In this document: positions 44,343 to 57,000 of the stretch, one piece after another
Numbering within the stretch: the first letter of the stretch is position 1
Layout: each line of letters starts with the position of its first letter
Assembly: GCA_911728455.2 (NCBI GenBank)
Contig: OU452240.1
Span: forward strand, 3,658,001-3,722,000
DNA length: 64,000 nt
DNA from: Marthasterias glacialis
Lineage: Eukaryota > Echinodermata > Asteroidea > Forcipulatida > Asteriidae
Direction: 5' to 3'
Translations under genes and position numbers: made by a program
The notes under the pieces: generated by a model
What the model saw: only the letters and a program-made list of their open reading frames with translations
Databases searched by the model: none
What the model was told of the DNA's origin: nothing

Positions 44343-44394
44343 ATGACCGGCACGCGGGGAAGTTCACTGCTGGTGGCCGTGTATCTACTTGCAG
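44343..44394 (+). CDS. XPNPEP2: Aminopeptidase exon 1: signal peptide
   Basis: The exon encodes [17 protein letters not shown], a short basic start followed by a hydrophobic core, and ends phase 1 before GTAAGT. It fits a secretory signal peptide, with cleavage expected shortly after the exon junction. No conserved promoter element is obvious upstream. Confidence 0.75.
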
Positions 44395-47300
44395 GTAAGT
44401 TGTGCTAATTAACAAGACTAAAATGGATCAATCATTTCATCACAGGTTGCCCGTTTGCAACCGAGAACAAAACGAAGGTTTGTGTTTTTGCCAGGGAATT
44501 TTGTTCACCTTTTGAACATTCGTCTATCGAATTGAGCAACGATGATTTTATGGGGTTTTCAATTATTCCGATTCTCCTGAACTTTGATTCATTCTAAGGA
44601 TGCGTGAATGTTTGGTGTGAACCGGTCTCGCTTAGGGTAGAGCATGATCGTTACCCTGCCGTCTCCGCCACCAGGGAACGAGATGGGGTACAAGCTATGC
44701 AGAACCAAGACTACAGAAATTGTGACGTCAATCCGCCGGTAAGGACGAGACGTTACACCTTTTATTTAAGTAAACGCTTCGCCCATCACCAAATTACGAA
44801 GTTGATACTACTATAATTCCCTCCAAATCATTATACCAAGTTATAATAACAAATATGATTAATAATTGTGGCTTCTTATATAATGTGCAAATCCGTCACT
44901 CAGTGACGTTCAAGGCGCTCCAACATTTCTTACCCACTGGTCACTGGGCCATTTATTTCATTCCTCAAGCCACCTCAGCTCCCTTGGGAGTATACAGCCT
45001 GCGCTGCCAAGTACGTAGCGCACCAAGCTAAATCAATCACACAGTTTTCCTTATTTTCCTTGTAGCCCTTACCCTGAGTGGCCCTTTTAATCTTGTGTAG
45101 CAGGACGATTCTTTTTTTTATATTAAAAAGAGATAGAAAAATTATAACGAACCTGCAAACTACAAAGAAATGGTTTATGTTTTGTAGTACATTTTTTACT
45201 GCAGTAGATGCAATCGATGCTTCGAGATTTAAAGTAACAAATCGTAATCAATGATTACCGCCCTTGCCCCCTTTTTTTTGTCTTTAATGGTAGTGTTCCG
45301 TGGTAATTTTATAAAACGGTATCTCAGTATAGGTCTACCCAGCCACGACCGTCAATACCACAGCCCGGCTGGCGGCGTTGAGGGCCGAGATGGCGAAGCC
45401 TGAGAATGACTTCGATGCATACCTCATCCCGTCTGAAGACGCTCACGGGGTAAGTTGTGTGAAAACGTTTCATTTGACCTCATAAGCCGTATGACGTCAT
45501 GAGGCTTATGAATGATGACGTCATGTTCACGTAAAGGATAGAGACTCCATGAATAAGGAAGACGTTCAGATGAAGAAAGATGAAATTTATTTTTAGTTTG
45601 TTACTCTGTTTTACGAGCAAGCAAAATATATTATTTGACATGTTCACTGACAATTGCTTAATACCCTTTATTTAAAACGAAATCAACTTTATCTTTATTT
45701 TGTTGCTAGAGTGAAGATGTACCAGATCACGACAAACGCAGGTCGTACATCTGTGGTCTTAGTGGGTCAGCCGGTATGTTGAACATGTTTGTCAATTTGG
45801 TAAAGCTTGGCAGCACAAAATGGCTCAGCACAGACAAAACCTGCTTAGCAAACACAAGTTATGTGCAAAACCTCAAAATTTAATAGTTCAGTACGTTCTT
45901 GCAAAAGATTGCCGCATTTTATTTCTATTTTATTTTTATTTTTTTATGGGGGGATTTTTATTATATATATGGGGGGCCTATATTTATTTATTTGTTTTTA
46001 TGTTTTATTTAGCTGAGTTTATGGAAATGCATCCAGGGGACAAACTGATAGTAGAAACAGCCAATGTAAGATCAAGAAGTATTTTTTTGGCAAGTCAGGG
46101 CACCAGTAACAGCAATGTAATTTACATAATGTTTTTAGCTGCTTACCATTTTCCCGCGGATGTACTTCTTTTCAAAGAATAATTGTGTGGGAACCAGCTT
46201 TATTGGGTCCAGCTCGTGTACTTTCCCCCCGCCGATTGTGTCTTCATTTACTGCATTAAATATTGATGTTCTGATATTGTTGTGATTCAATGAAATGTTT
46301 GCAGGATATGCAATTGTCACTCTAACTAGCGCTTATATCTGGACGGATGGGAGATACTTTGTACAAGCTGAGAGGGAATTGGATTGCAATTGGACACTTA
46401 TGAAGCAGGGTAAAGCTTTTATTTACTTTAATTCCCCCCATTCAAGCATCAAAGCCTCAACTCCTCCTCTTTCCCAGCACCAAATCCCCAACCCTCCCCC
46501 TACCCTGCACCAGACCCCAACCCCTTCCCAACCCTGCACCAAAGGCCCCAACCCTCCCCATTTTTGAACCAAAGCCTACCCCCCCCCCCTCCCCCTCACA
46601 TACCCTGCGTCAAAGCCCAAACCCTTATTAAAAGTTTGTCCAAGACGTCACCCCAAACCTCATGTTCCGGTATTTCGAAAATTGTTTTAATTTAATATTC
46701 ATACGTTTCATACTATGATTTGTTTTTTCCTATAGGTGAGATTGGTGTTTTGTATCCAGACGACTGGATGGCGAAAAATCTTCAAAATGGCAGCAGAATT
46801 GGTTTCGATCCTTCTCTGATATCTGCTGGTGAGATATTGATTAAAAAAGGGCGCATTTAAAAAATTACAAAAAATACATTGGACAATTTAGACAATTTGA
46901 CATAACATCTTGTTTACCGAAGAGTTTCCCTGCCAAAAGGTCAATCTTTAATACCGTCAGTTCAACCCTCTGACGTCAGTGATTGAGTGAACCAGTCAAT
47001 GGCTGAACACCATTACGTATTACGGTTTCATTTGTGAAAAATAAACCCCCCGAAAATTATAATATATAAACAAACAAATGGTGTTCGGCTGATAACAGTC
47101 TCAAATGGCTCCACACCTCAAATCAAACACTGTTACTACGATTACATACAAATGGAAAGATAACAATTATAAAAAAAACACTCATACACGCGGCTTAAAA
47201 GATGTATTGTTATTTTTCAAGTACAGCTATTTCCCAATATTCATTTTTCGAAGCTCAGTATATGTTGCAATGGGTCAATGAGGTAAACTCAATACAGTCT

Positions 47301-48000
47301 CCATAGAGGACGCACTAAAATATAAGCACTACTAACGTGGTCTTTTAAAATTGTAAAGTATTTGTTTCTTTTAACAGGAGACTATCTTAATTATCAAAGT
47401 GTGTTCGCCAACGAAAGAGGAAAGGTCTTGCACCTCATCTCCTCAACAATCAATCTGGTGGATACAGTATGGGCCGCGGACACTCCACCTCAGCCGAGTT
47501 ACCCGACTGACTTGTTGATGGTCTTAGATTCAACTATATATACTGGTAAAGTGAAAAGAAAAAAAGGGCAAAAAGATTGAAGAAGAAAAACAGATTATAA
47601 GTATTAATCTTTAGTTTTAAAGCTATCCTTAAAAAAAAACTAAATAAACATTACATGTGTGCTGTTCCAGTTAAGTTATATCACCTATCAACCAAATTAT
47701 TCTGACTGCTGTATCGCATGACTCTCATAAGAATCATTTTGAAAAGAATGCGACAATTCTTCCCTTTTTTTCAGGCGAAACATGGAAGCAGAAAATCTTC
47801 CAGTTTCCCGACGATCAGAGTGTTCGAGGTATGATGAAATCGCTAACGCCTGATGTTGCGGACGTGCTAGTAATAAATGCTCTGGATGAGATCGCATGTA
47901 AGTATTGATTTTAACCTGACAAAGCTCAGACAACACGAACAGCAAGAACAAGAACAAGAGCAAGAGCAAGAGCAACAACAAGAACAACAAGAACAACAAG

Positions 48001-48062
<62 letters not shown>

Positions 48063-51051
48063 AAGCAAGAACAAGAACAGAACAAGAAAAACAACAACAA
48101 CAATTACAACAACAACGACAACAACAACAACAGCATTAACATCAACAACAACAACACGAAAACAGTACCGAAAAGGAAACCAGCAATAAACAAAAGCAAC
48201 ACTCCAATAATAACATAACAACCCTAGAAAAAAACACATAAAACCAGCAATAATGAACAGAGGAAACAGAAAAAAAAACATTCTAAGTATAAAAAAAACA
48301 AGTTTCTTTTCTGATAGGCCAATAATTTTTATTTTTGTTACAGGGTTGTTCAACTTGAGGGGGAAGGACGTACCCAATAACCCTATGTTCATTTCATACT
48401 GTATCATCACAAAGGATGAAATCAAGTAAGTATTCGTTACGTTGCAGGTCTAAAGTTTAAAAGCTTCCAGGAAATCATATCAAATGTCAGACATGATAGT
48501 GTTGAGTCACTTTATTCTGACAGCTTAATGCTTATTCGGCGCTGGCAGTTGTAAAAACACTTGAAATCAATGTGAAATGCTGCCTATTTCTAAAGAAGTT
48601 TACTCTTTATGGAATTACGTCTTTCTTTCTTTTTCGCCTGGCATGCAATGCTGAAAAAAAACAGAGCTCTGTTTTGATCTTCCAGTCTTGACAACACATT
48701 TTGTAAATCCAATTTCTTCTTCCTTTCTAGATTGTACATGAACGATAAGGATAACCGCGCTACGACTGAAATCATGAATCATCTTGAAGCAACAAGTTGC
48801 TCTACTAGTGGTAAGACGGAAATTTAAAAAGTTACTGTTGGGCAAAATATAGGAAAAAATGTTATGTTTGAGTAATGAATGGTGTGACTCCTAATGACTA
48901 ATGTATGGTCGTTTTTGTAGCTGTTGTCCGCATGACATCGATGTAAAGGGTTAAAAAAAAAGATATTTTATCCCAGGGCAATTTTTACATCTATTCATTA
49001 AGTTGTTGTTATTACTTTTGAAGATAATATTTAATAACAATGTATATCCCAACATCTTTGACGTTGCTGTTGTCACGGTGTCCATATTCTTCTCATTTGT
49101 TGCCGTTATTGCTGTAGGTGTTGACATTATTATTGTTGTTTAATTACTTATTTATTCAGTTTTTTATTTATATTATATTGGTATATTAATATTATTTTTT
49201 CTTCGGTCATTGAAGTAGTTGATAAGGCTCCAACAATGTTGTTGTCGTGCATTCTTTTAAAGCTGTTTGTTTCTTGCTGCTGTTGTGTTTTTAATGGTTC
49301 TAACACTTATGTAGTGCTTATTTGCAGTGGCATAATTAAACTTTTTGGGGGCGGGGGGAACTTTTGATATATCGAAACCATTCAGTTGTGCTTTCTATAT
49401 CCCTTTTGGGGGGCAAGAGCTGCAGCCCCTGCCCCGCCCAGCCCGCATCCCCGCTAGTTACCCCACATTTCCATAACTTCAAACATTATATAGCCTAACA
49501 ATAGTATTGTTGGTGTTTTAGTTCCTGATGTTGTTGTCATTGTTATTATTTACTCTTTTTCTGTTTTCATCAGAATGCACTCAGATATTTCCGTACAGTC
49601 AATTCCTGACCGATCTACAAGCGCACGGTAATGCCTCCGATGATGGCAAAATCTGGATTAGTGACGTATCAAGCTATGCAATCTACGAACGAGTTCCAGA
49701 GGTACTTCAGTCTTGTCTGTTTCAGATCTTAAGTCAATAACAATTCCTGCAGTCGAGGGCCATCACGGATAGCATTTTGACCTTCCAGTATACTGTTGAA
49801 TGGTTTGTGTGTGCTGCATGCGTCACTAGGTTTTGTCTCAGTGTAAATTTGCTTTGGTTTACCACGTGAAGAGGGTCGATCAAATTGACATCCCCTTGTA
49901 TCCGGGATCATGCTGGTGCAGTCCCAACTCGTAAAAAACGATGGTGCTTGGGTTTGTGAAATCAAAATATGTAGCCCCATTGTCTGACATCTGTATTGAG
50001 CTTGGAATATTCTAACACAGGTTTCTGAAAAAGCCAAAATGTCCAATTCAACATGCAGCGATCTTTCCGTATCCTGTTGGTAAAGTGCTGACGTTTTTGG
50101 AGCCGGAAGTGCAGTGTAACGAATTTTATTGTACATACCGTTCGTCTACATTGCACTTCCGGCTCCAAAACGTCATCGCTTTACCAACACGATTGACCTA
50201 AACCTCCTAAACCATCCCCTAGTAAGTTGTCTGAATGTGGACGATTGGGGACTGTATGGGCCCCAAAAAACAATTGCTGGTCACTGGGTCAGGCATACAA
50301 AACTTTAAATTATAAGTCCAAGAATTTTGGTCTATTGAGTGGAGGGTTGAGAATAGGCCGTATTTTTGACAGCAAGAGGGCGCAATACTAACCCCACTTT
50401 GAAAGTACAATCATAATTTCAGAACATCAAAAATACAAATTTTCTAAGCAAATATCTTACACTGATTAAATTGTAAAACTCTCAATAAAATAGGCCTCAA
50501 AAGTTGTATCTTAACTGCTTTATTAGAAGTCAAATTGCATCTGGTTTACCGCACTATTTCTATGGTTTGACCCTCCAATCTAACCCAAAGGGCACCCTCT
50601 TGCAGTCACAAATAAGGCGTATTGAGGTCGCTTGTGGGCAAGTGGGCAAAGAGAGGTTTTAAAGGGGCGAGAAGAAAATAATTGCTCCTTTAATTTCACA
50701 ACTTTAAATTCAAGGAGACTAAAGTATTAACTGTTTCGTGGTTTGAAAAAAAAAATGAAAGTCGATGCTGTGCTTTTATATGCTCATAGTTTCACTATGA
50801 GAAATTGTTAGGGGTATGATCTTACGTGCCTTCCCCGCAATCGCGTTCCCCAAAAACCCTTAACACCGCGCCTCGCCTTTAAATTTCCAGATGTACTTTA
50901 CTTCTGAAAATATGTCATTTTTTGTTAACAACTATCATTTACTTGTAGGAGAAACGCATTATGTCCCAATCGCCAGTTATGCTGATGAAAGCTGTAAAGA
51001 GTATGAAAGAAATCGAAGGAATGAAGAGGGCTCACGTGAGTATGATTTCTC

Positions 51052-51083
<32 letters not shown>

Positions 51084-54000
51084 GCCAAAATTGGTGTCCG
51101 TTATCTTGACAACTTTTCAGTGTAGAAGTTGTTTAAAATAACCTTTTTTTCTACCCCACCCCGACATCCTCCCCATCCCTGCAGCTCAAAGATTCCATAG
51201 CCCTGGTTGAACTCGGTGGTTGGCTTCAGCAAACATTCGACGCCTTGGATGTAAGTATGACTTTACAGTATTTCCACACAAAACAATCCAACCAAATCAG
51301 TCACAAAATGCCGTACGGAGATTATGCGTTCATGAAGTACTGAAACACCGCAAGTTTGTTTTAATAGTTTAGTTGTAGTACAAGCAGAGAACCCAGTCTT
51401 TCTAATTATGTTGAAATGTCGTGTCGTGGCCGAGTGAGTGATCTTTTGCATCTGACTCAAGCTCTGGTGGCTGAATGATTGCAGTGTGGGTTCGATTCCA
51501 GGTCATGACACTTGAGTCCCTGAGTAAGGCACTTAACCACAATTGCTTCTCTTAACCCATGTGTATAAGTGGGAACCTCAGAGGGCTGAGATAGCACTAT
51601 GTTTGATTAACCCCTTATAGCGTTTATTTAAGCAGCTTGGGCTGTATGCTTCCCAGGGAGTTGAGAAAATTAATTTGATAAAGGGTCAAAGTCTGCCTGA
51701 TGAACAGGGATAATACTGTCGTAAAGCGCCTTGATATAGCTAATATGATGTGTGACTTATAATGACAACTGTGTAGTATTATAATAACAAATGCAAACTG
51801 GCTGATGTATATACAAAACCATACTTAATGTAGCCATATTACAGGTTCAGAGTTGGGGGTATATTTAGGCCTGGGTTTACCGTGAGGTGCAAGACATGGG
51901 CTACATTTATTAGGGTCGCGCAACCCGCAAAGGAAGGCATGGTTTGAAGGGCTCTGCAATATGTTTGTTAATATTACACTCATTTACATAAAAGCTAGTT
52001 ATTCTGACGATGGCAACAGATTATCATCAATGAAACGTCTACTTGTCAAGTATTGCATTCATCCTTAACATTTCTTTTCTTTGGAAGGACCCGGCAGTCG
52101 GTTCCGATTCTTTCACCGAACTCGATGTGCAAAAGAAGGCAACGGAGGTCAGACAGTAAGTATTCAGAAAAAAATTGTAGCGCGCCACCAAGAGTTCGCA
52201 CCGGAGAGAACATTTTCAAAAAGTTACTCCTAAAATGCATTGATGTTTAACCACACTGAACGCAGAAGTTCAGGGCACCCGACGAAGTGGATGCTTGTTC
52301 GACTCATGCTATCTCTGTATTTACTTGAAAAAGGAAGTTGATATTTCCTCATGATGCAAAATCTTCTGCAATCATAATGTGTCCCTTTAATTTATTTTTC
52401 CCCCAGGGACGACCCGGAGTTTGACAGCCTGAGTTTCGGAACGATTACAGGATTTGGTGCTAACGCGGCCGTCATCCATTACAGGTAAACAAGCATGGCC
52501 CAATGCTCTTAGAGTTTTGTTTGTTCGTTGGATATTTTCGTTATTTACTTTCCAGAACTTCCTGCATCGAGGTGTTTTTGACATTCCTCTAGCGGATGGA
52601 AAGGATTAACGTCCAAATCCCCAAAAGTTCAACCGATTTTGGTTCAGAATTTTATTCGATTTTGTTCTCCCATTATTTCTTCCATTTTGCAGTAACTTTT
52701 CCCCTGAATAGCTCCGCCCAACCCCATGCACTGATGTGCAATATGCCACTACATAAATAAAACGCCACCAAATGATGAGTAAATATAAATACTTGGGAGT
52801 AATGCAACTTGTGGAAATTCAATGAAATGCTGTCATAGTATTGTGTACAATGTCTTTCTGTGTTCGAACCTTTTAACTTTTTATTATTAACTTTTCATAC
52901 TCTAATGACTATACCTAGTTCGTCTGAAGAAACCAACGTACGCATCACAAACAAAAGTACACTTCTTCTGGATTCGGGTTGCCAATACTAGTAAGTATTT
53001 GACAAGTGACAAGATAGACTTGGTTCAAGATGTTACAGTATATGTTTTACGTCATTATACAAATTTTTATTGCACCGAGCTCAAATTCTAACCACCGAAT
53101 TCCTGTTGTTGTTGTTGTTGTTGTTTGTTTTTTTCTTCTTTTGTGAACATTTTTATCTGAATGATTGTTTTCTAACGAGCAGATTAAAAATTGATACTCG
53201 AGGCTCAAAAAGGCAACTTTTAGATATCCAGGGAAACCTCCAAAACCTACATTTTTGTCAAAGGTTCTCAAACATTATTTGGCATTATTTTTACGGAGCA
53301 TACTTTTTCCTCTCCCCTTTTTCTATCGTAGTTCGGGTACTACGGACATCACCCGGACCTTTCATTTCGGAAACCCAAAGGCGTTTACCAAGGTAACGGA
53401 GAGACTTTCATTAAGATGAGCTTCCGTTTGGTGGTAACATCAAACATGTAACAAAATATTACCTTAAAAACATACAATTGACCCTTTGAGATGAATTGTG
53501 GTTCTTACATGATACACAAGTCATTTATGGGAGACAACGACTTGTAAACTTGTCCTCAAGAATGTTTAATAATTTAACCTCAATGCAGGAAGCCTACACC
53601 CGTGTACTTATGGGACACATCGACCTCGTGACAAGTAACTTCCGAAGCGGTATTTACGGTAATTTCAAATTTTGTAACTTCTCAAGAATAACAATGTAGA
53701 CCTAGGTAACGGCATGTCAAAAAACTGCCACAAGAAAGTTGCGTTTAAAATCTAATGATTTCAACAAAGCAGGTGATTTCTCAAAGGTAATTGTTTGTGT
53801 ATTTTCATCTGAGAGAGAACCATGTACGTTTAGAACTGAAGTTTACGTAATATAAAGGCTGGTTCATGTTTCACGTGACAACGAATGGGACGAAAATTTT
53901 CGTGACGCAAACAAACACTTGTTTTCCCATTGACGCAGAAAATCGCCTCGGACGCGTTAAAGCTTTAGTTTTGGGGGTGTGGTATAGGGGTGTTGATGCG

Positions 54001-57000
54001 AATGAATTTGGGTAAAATTGATTATAATACTTGCGGAGTAGCTATATTTGCAAAGTTGCAACTTAATATTCAATTTTACCATTTTTATTATTAAAAATAA
54101 TAATACGTGATTTTTATAGAGCGCATTTCATAACTGAAAGAAACCTTAATGCGCTTAACAGTTTACATAAGAAACAATACAGAATATAATCTACAGATTA
54201 AACAGATGTGCTTTCAGTTTATTCTCAAGAGCATTATTGTGTTGATTAATTTATTGTGGTAATATTGGTATATTTTCAGGGCGTGACCTCGATACGATTG
54301 CAAGAAACCCGCTCTGGAGCAACGGACTGGAATACCGTCACGGGACTGGCCATGGAATCGGCAGTTTTCTGAACGTCCATGAAGGTACGTTACGTTCTTT
54401 TGCAGGAAAACCAACTCTTGATTCTTCTTTATTTATGGAAATAACCACAAGTCTTATTCACGCTGTTAAACATTAACATTATTTCGGCTGCACAATGAAA
54501 CAAGATTATCTTCCTGGAAGAAAAGACTAATCTGCTCTAGCTGACGTCAGAATACTGACGAGAGAGCAAAATGATGTTCTTTATTGAGTTAATTGGAGGA
54601 TGTAATAATATTTGGCGTGTATAGAGCAATCTTAAACTCAAAATTCCCCAGCCCAGTTTGGACACTTCCTCTGAAGTTAAAGTCTGCTGAAGGTCTAAAA
54701 ATAATTCCCTATATCTCGATTACTACAGACTATTTTAATGTCCCAACGACTGTTACAGTTTACCAGTCGACTATTTCATGAACAATGAACAAAAAGTTGA
54801 TATTTTATTGCTATTATATCCCATAGATGCAATGTCTTACATCTTACATCAAAATCAGGTGTTTCATTTGTTTTGATCAGGTCCAGCAAGAATCGCCCTT
54901 GGATATAGTTCAAGGGAAAGACCAATCCAAATCGGAATGTTTTTCTCAGACGGTAAGTTACATTTCTCAAAGTGATTTTGTCCTTCATTGGTATTGAGTG
55001 GGGCGCCCTCGGCTACAGGTCAAAAGAAGGTAGCTCATTGGCCCATCCGCATCCTGTGCACCGCGCGTATAAAGCTGTGCGTTTTCCAATGTTTCATCAT
55101 CGTTTGACCTCTAAGATGGCGGCGTGATGACGTTACTGCATAAGGTCCAATACGGCTAATCCTATTGGCTAGTCATTACGTCACACGTTTTTTTTCCAAT
55201 AACTTTAATTTCAACAGAGCCAGGTTATTACGAAGATGGCGATTTCGGAATTAGATTAGAGAACATCATGATGTCAGTAGCAGCCAAAACAGATGTAAGT
55301 TGTTTCATAATTTGTTCTTGTTTTTATGTTATGTCCATTTTATATGGCTGCACTTGCACAACAACGGAAAGGCCATTTATGGCCTCGACAGTATCAAATG
55401 ACAAACGAAAACAATTCCGTCCATACGCGTGCAGGAATTCCAAAGTCAAAGAGTTATAACTAATCGGTCTTAGGGAGATCAGAAGAGCCAATTTTCTATT
55501 TGGTGTTCTTTGTTGCATTCAACAAAGGCACCGTTGTTCTCATTTTGAAATCTATTGCTATATACCGGTACAATCCGGAACGAAAAAACATTTACAAGCT
55601 GTCTGTACATTGTTTGTTTGTTTCTATTGCTCTGAAGACGAGCAGAGCATACTGTTCGAAACGTCGAGACCACAACGGCTCTTTTCAGAGCCACCACTCC
55701 CTCTTTAAGAGATTTATACATGGTTGTACCCGCAAGTTTAATCTTATTATTCACACAATGCAAAGCTTCAAACGTCACTTATTGCTAATTGTTTTTTCGC
55801 AAATGAGAGAGCCTAAAACAAAAATGCTTACAATATTGTTTTTCTCTCCATTAGCATCAGTTTAGTACATACCAGTACATGACATTTGAAATGGTTTCGC
55901 TGGTGCCCTTCGAGCCTAACTTGATCGACTTCACCCTTCTCACACCGAAGCAGGTAAGTTTTCAGACTCTACAAGTTTCGGCAAAAAATAGTGTACTTCT
56001 AAATTTCTATAATTCTCAAGAAGTATGACACAAACCTGTGGAAATAAAGTGTAATTGGAATTTTTTTTTTTTTTAAGAAAACGAGTTTTCAAATTGGGAG
56101 ATCTTTTATCGTTTTATCGGGGATAAAAATGAGCAATGTTCTTAGTATTGGTACGTTTAAATCACACATTGGCTAAGAAAACAAACAAAACCTAACATTT
56201 ATAATTTTGTCATTCTGGATGAACCACTCATCGAAAATCATTGAAAAGTTATGTTAGAATAAATCAAATTATTTGTTTTCTGGTACCGCTCCGAATAAAC
56301 AAACTGTTTTTCTATTTGCTGGGATGCTTTTTGTTCCCTGTGCATCCGTAATATTGTTTATAGCTCTCTTTAAAAAGCTCTTTACTACGGTAGCTTATAA
56401 AAGATCATCCCTGCATCAAATCGCAAAGACGTCCTTTAATATGAAAACTTGGCAAGATATCTAACTATCTGAGGTTTACGTCTTTTTTGCGATAACTTAG
56501 CTTGGAAAGATGTTGACACACATGGTCACTTCAGGCTTCCGTACTTTTCTTACTGATATCAGAAATATTTCAATACCGGTTAAACCAAGGAGGCCCCTCC
56601 TTCATGGTTCAACTTCGTTGTCATCGCTCTTGCGCAAGCAATGACAAAAACTGCATTCAAACGCACAAAGAGTTCGCTCTAGTGCAAACCAAAACAATGT
56701 ACTGACACTCCGGCTCTTGCGCAAACCAAAACAATGTACTGACACTTCGCTCTTGCGCAAACCAAAAACAATGTACTGACACTTTGCATGTTTCGAACGA
56801 CAGCTCGACTACTACAACGACTACAACAAACGGATTCGTGACGAAGTCGGCCCGAGTTTAAAGACCGAGTTGGCCAAGAACTGGATGATGGACAAGACTA
56901 AGCCGGTTGAGTACACCTTCAAGCTAGGGGCTGATGAAGGATGCACAGGAGGTGCATCTCAAACGGCCGTAGGTGGCGTGCTTCTTATATCACTCGCATA

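Noticed and set aside
44101-44346. Open frame just before the aminopeptidase start as an alternative first exon
   Set aside because: It stops at 44344-44346 within the signal exon and shows no signal sequence or homology. It is treated as 5' UTR.
47697-48425. Long minus-strand open frame with poly-Leu and plus-strand poly-Gln/Asn frame at 47877-48218
   Set aside because: Both arise from the CAA microsatellite in an intron. They overlap real exons of the aminopeptidase gene on the opposite strand or in another frame.
49729-50136. 135-codon minus-strand frame containing [12 protein letters not shown], resembling a LINE endonuclease start
   Set aside because: The match is limited to a few residues (DILALTETW-like), part of the frame lies inside the 120-bp palindrome, and no further endonuclease motifs follow. 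It may be a LINE scrap, but this is not supportable.
55632-55668. Classical hammerhead ribozyme
   Set aside because: CUGAAGA and GAAAC flank a good stem II, but an extra unpaired C precedes that stem, and GTC follows GAAAC with no bases left for a stem III loop. Stem I partners were not found.
55677-55692. 3' end of a histone gene
   Set aside because: The stem-loop is perfect, but no histone coding sequence lies upstream in any frame. The surrounding sequence matches the dispersed module at other loci.
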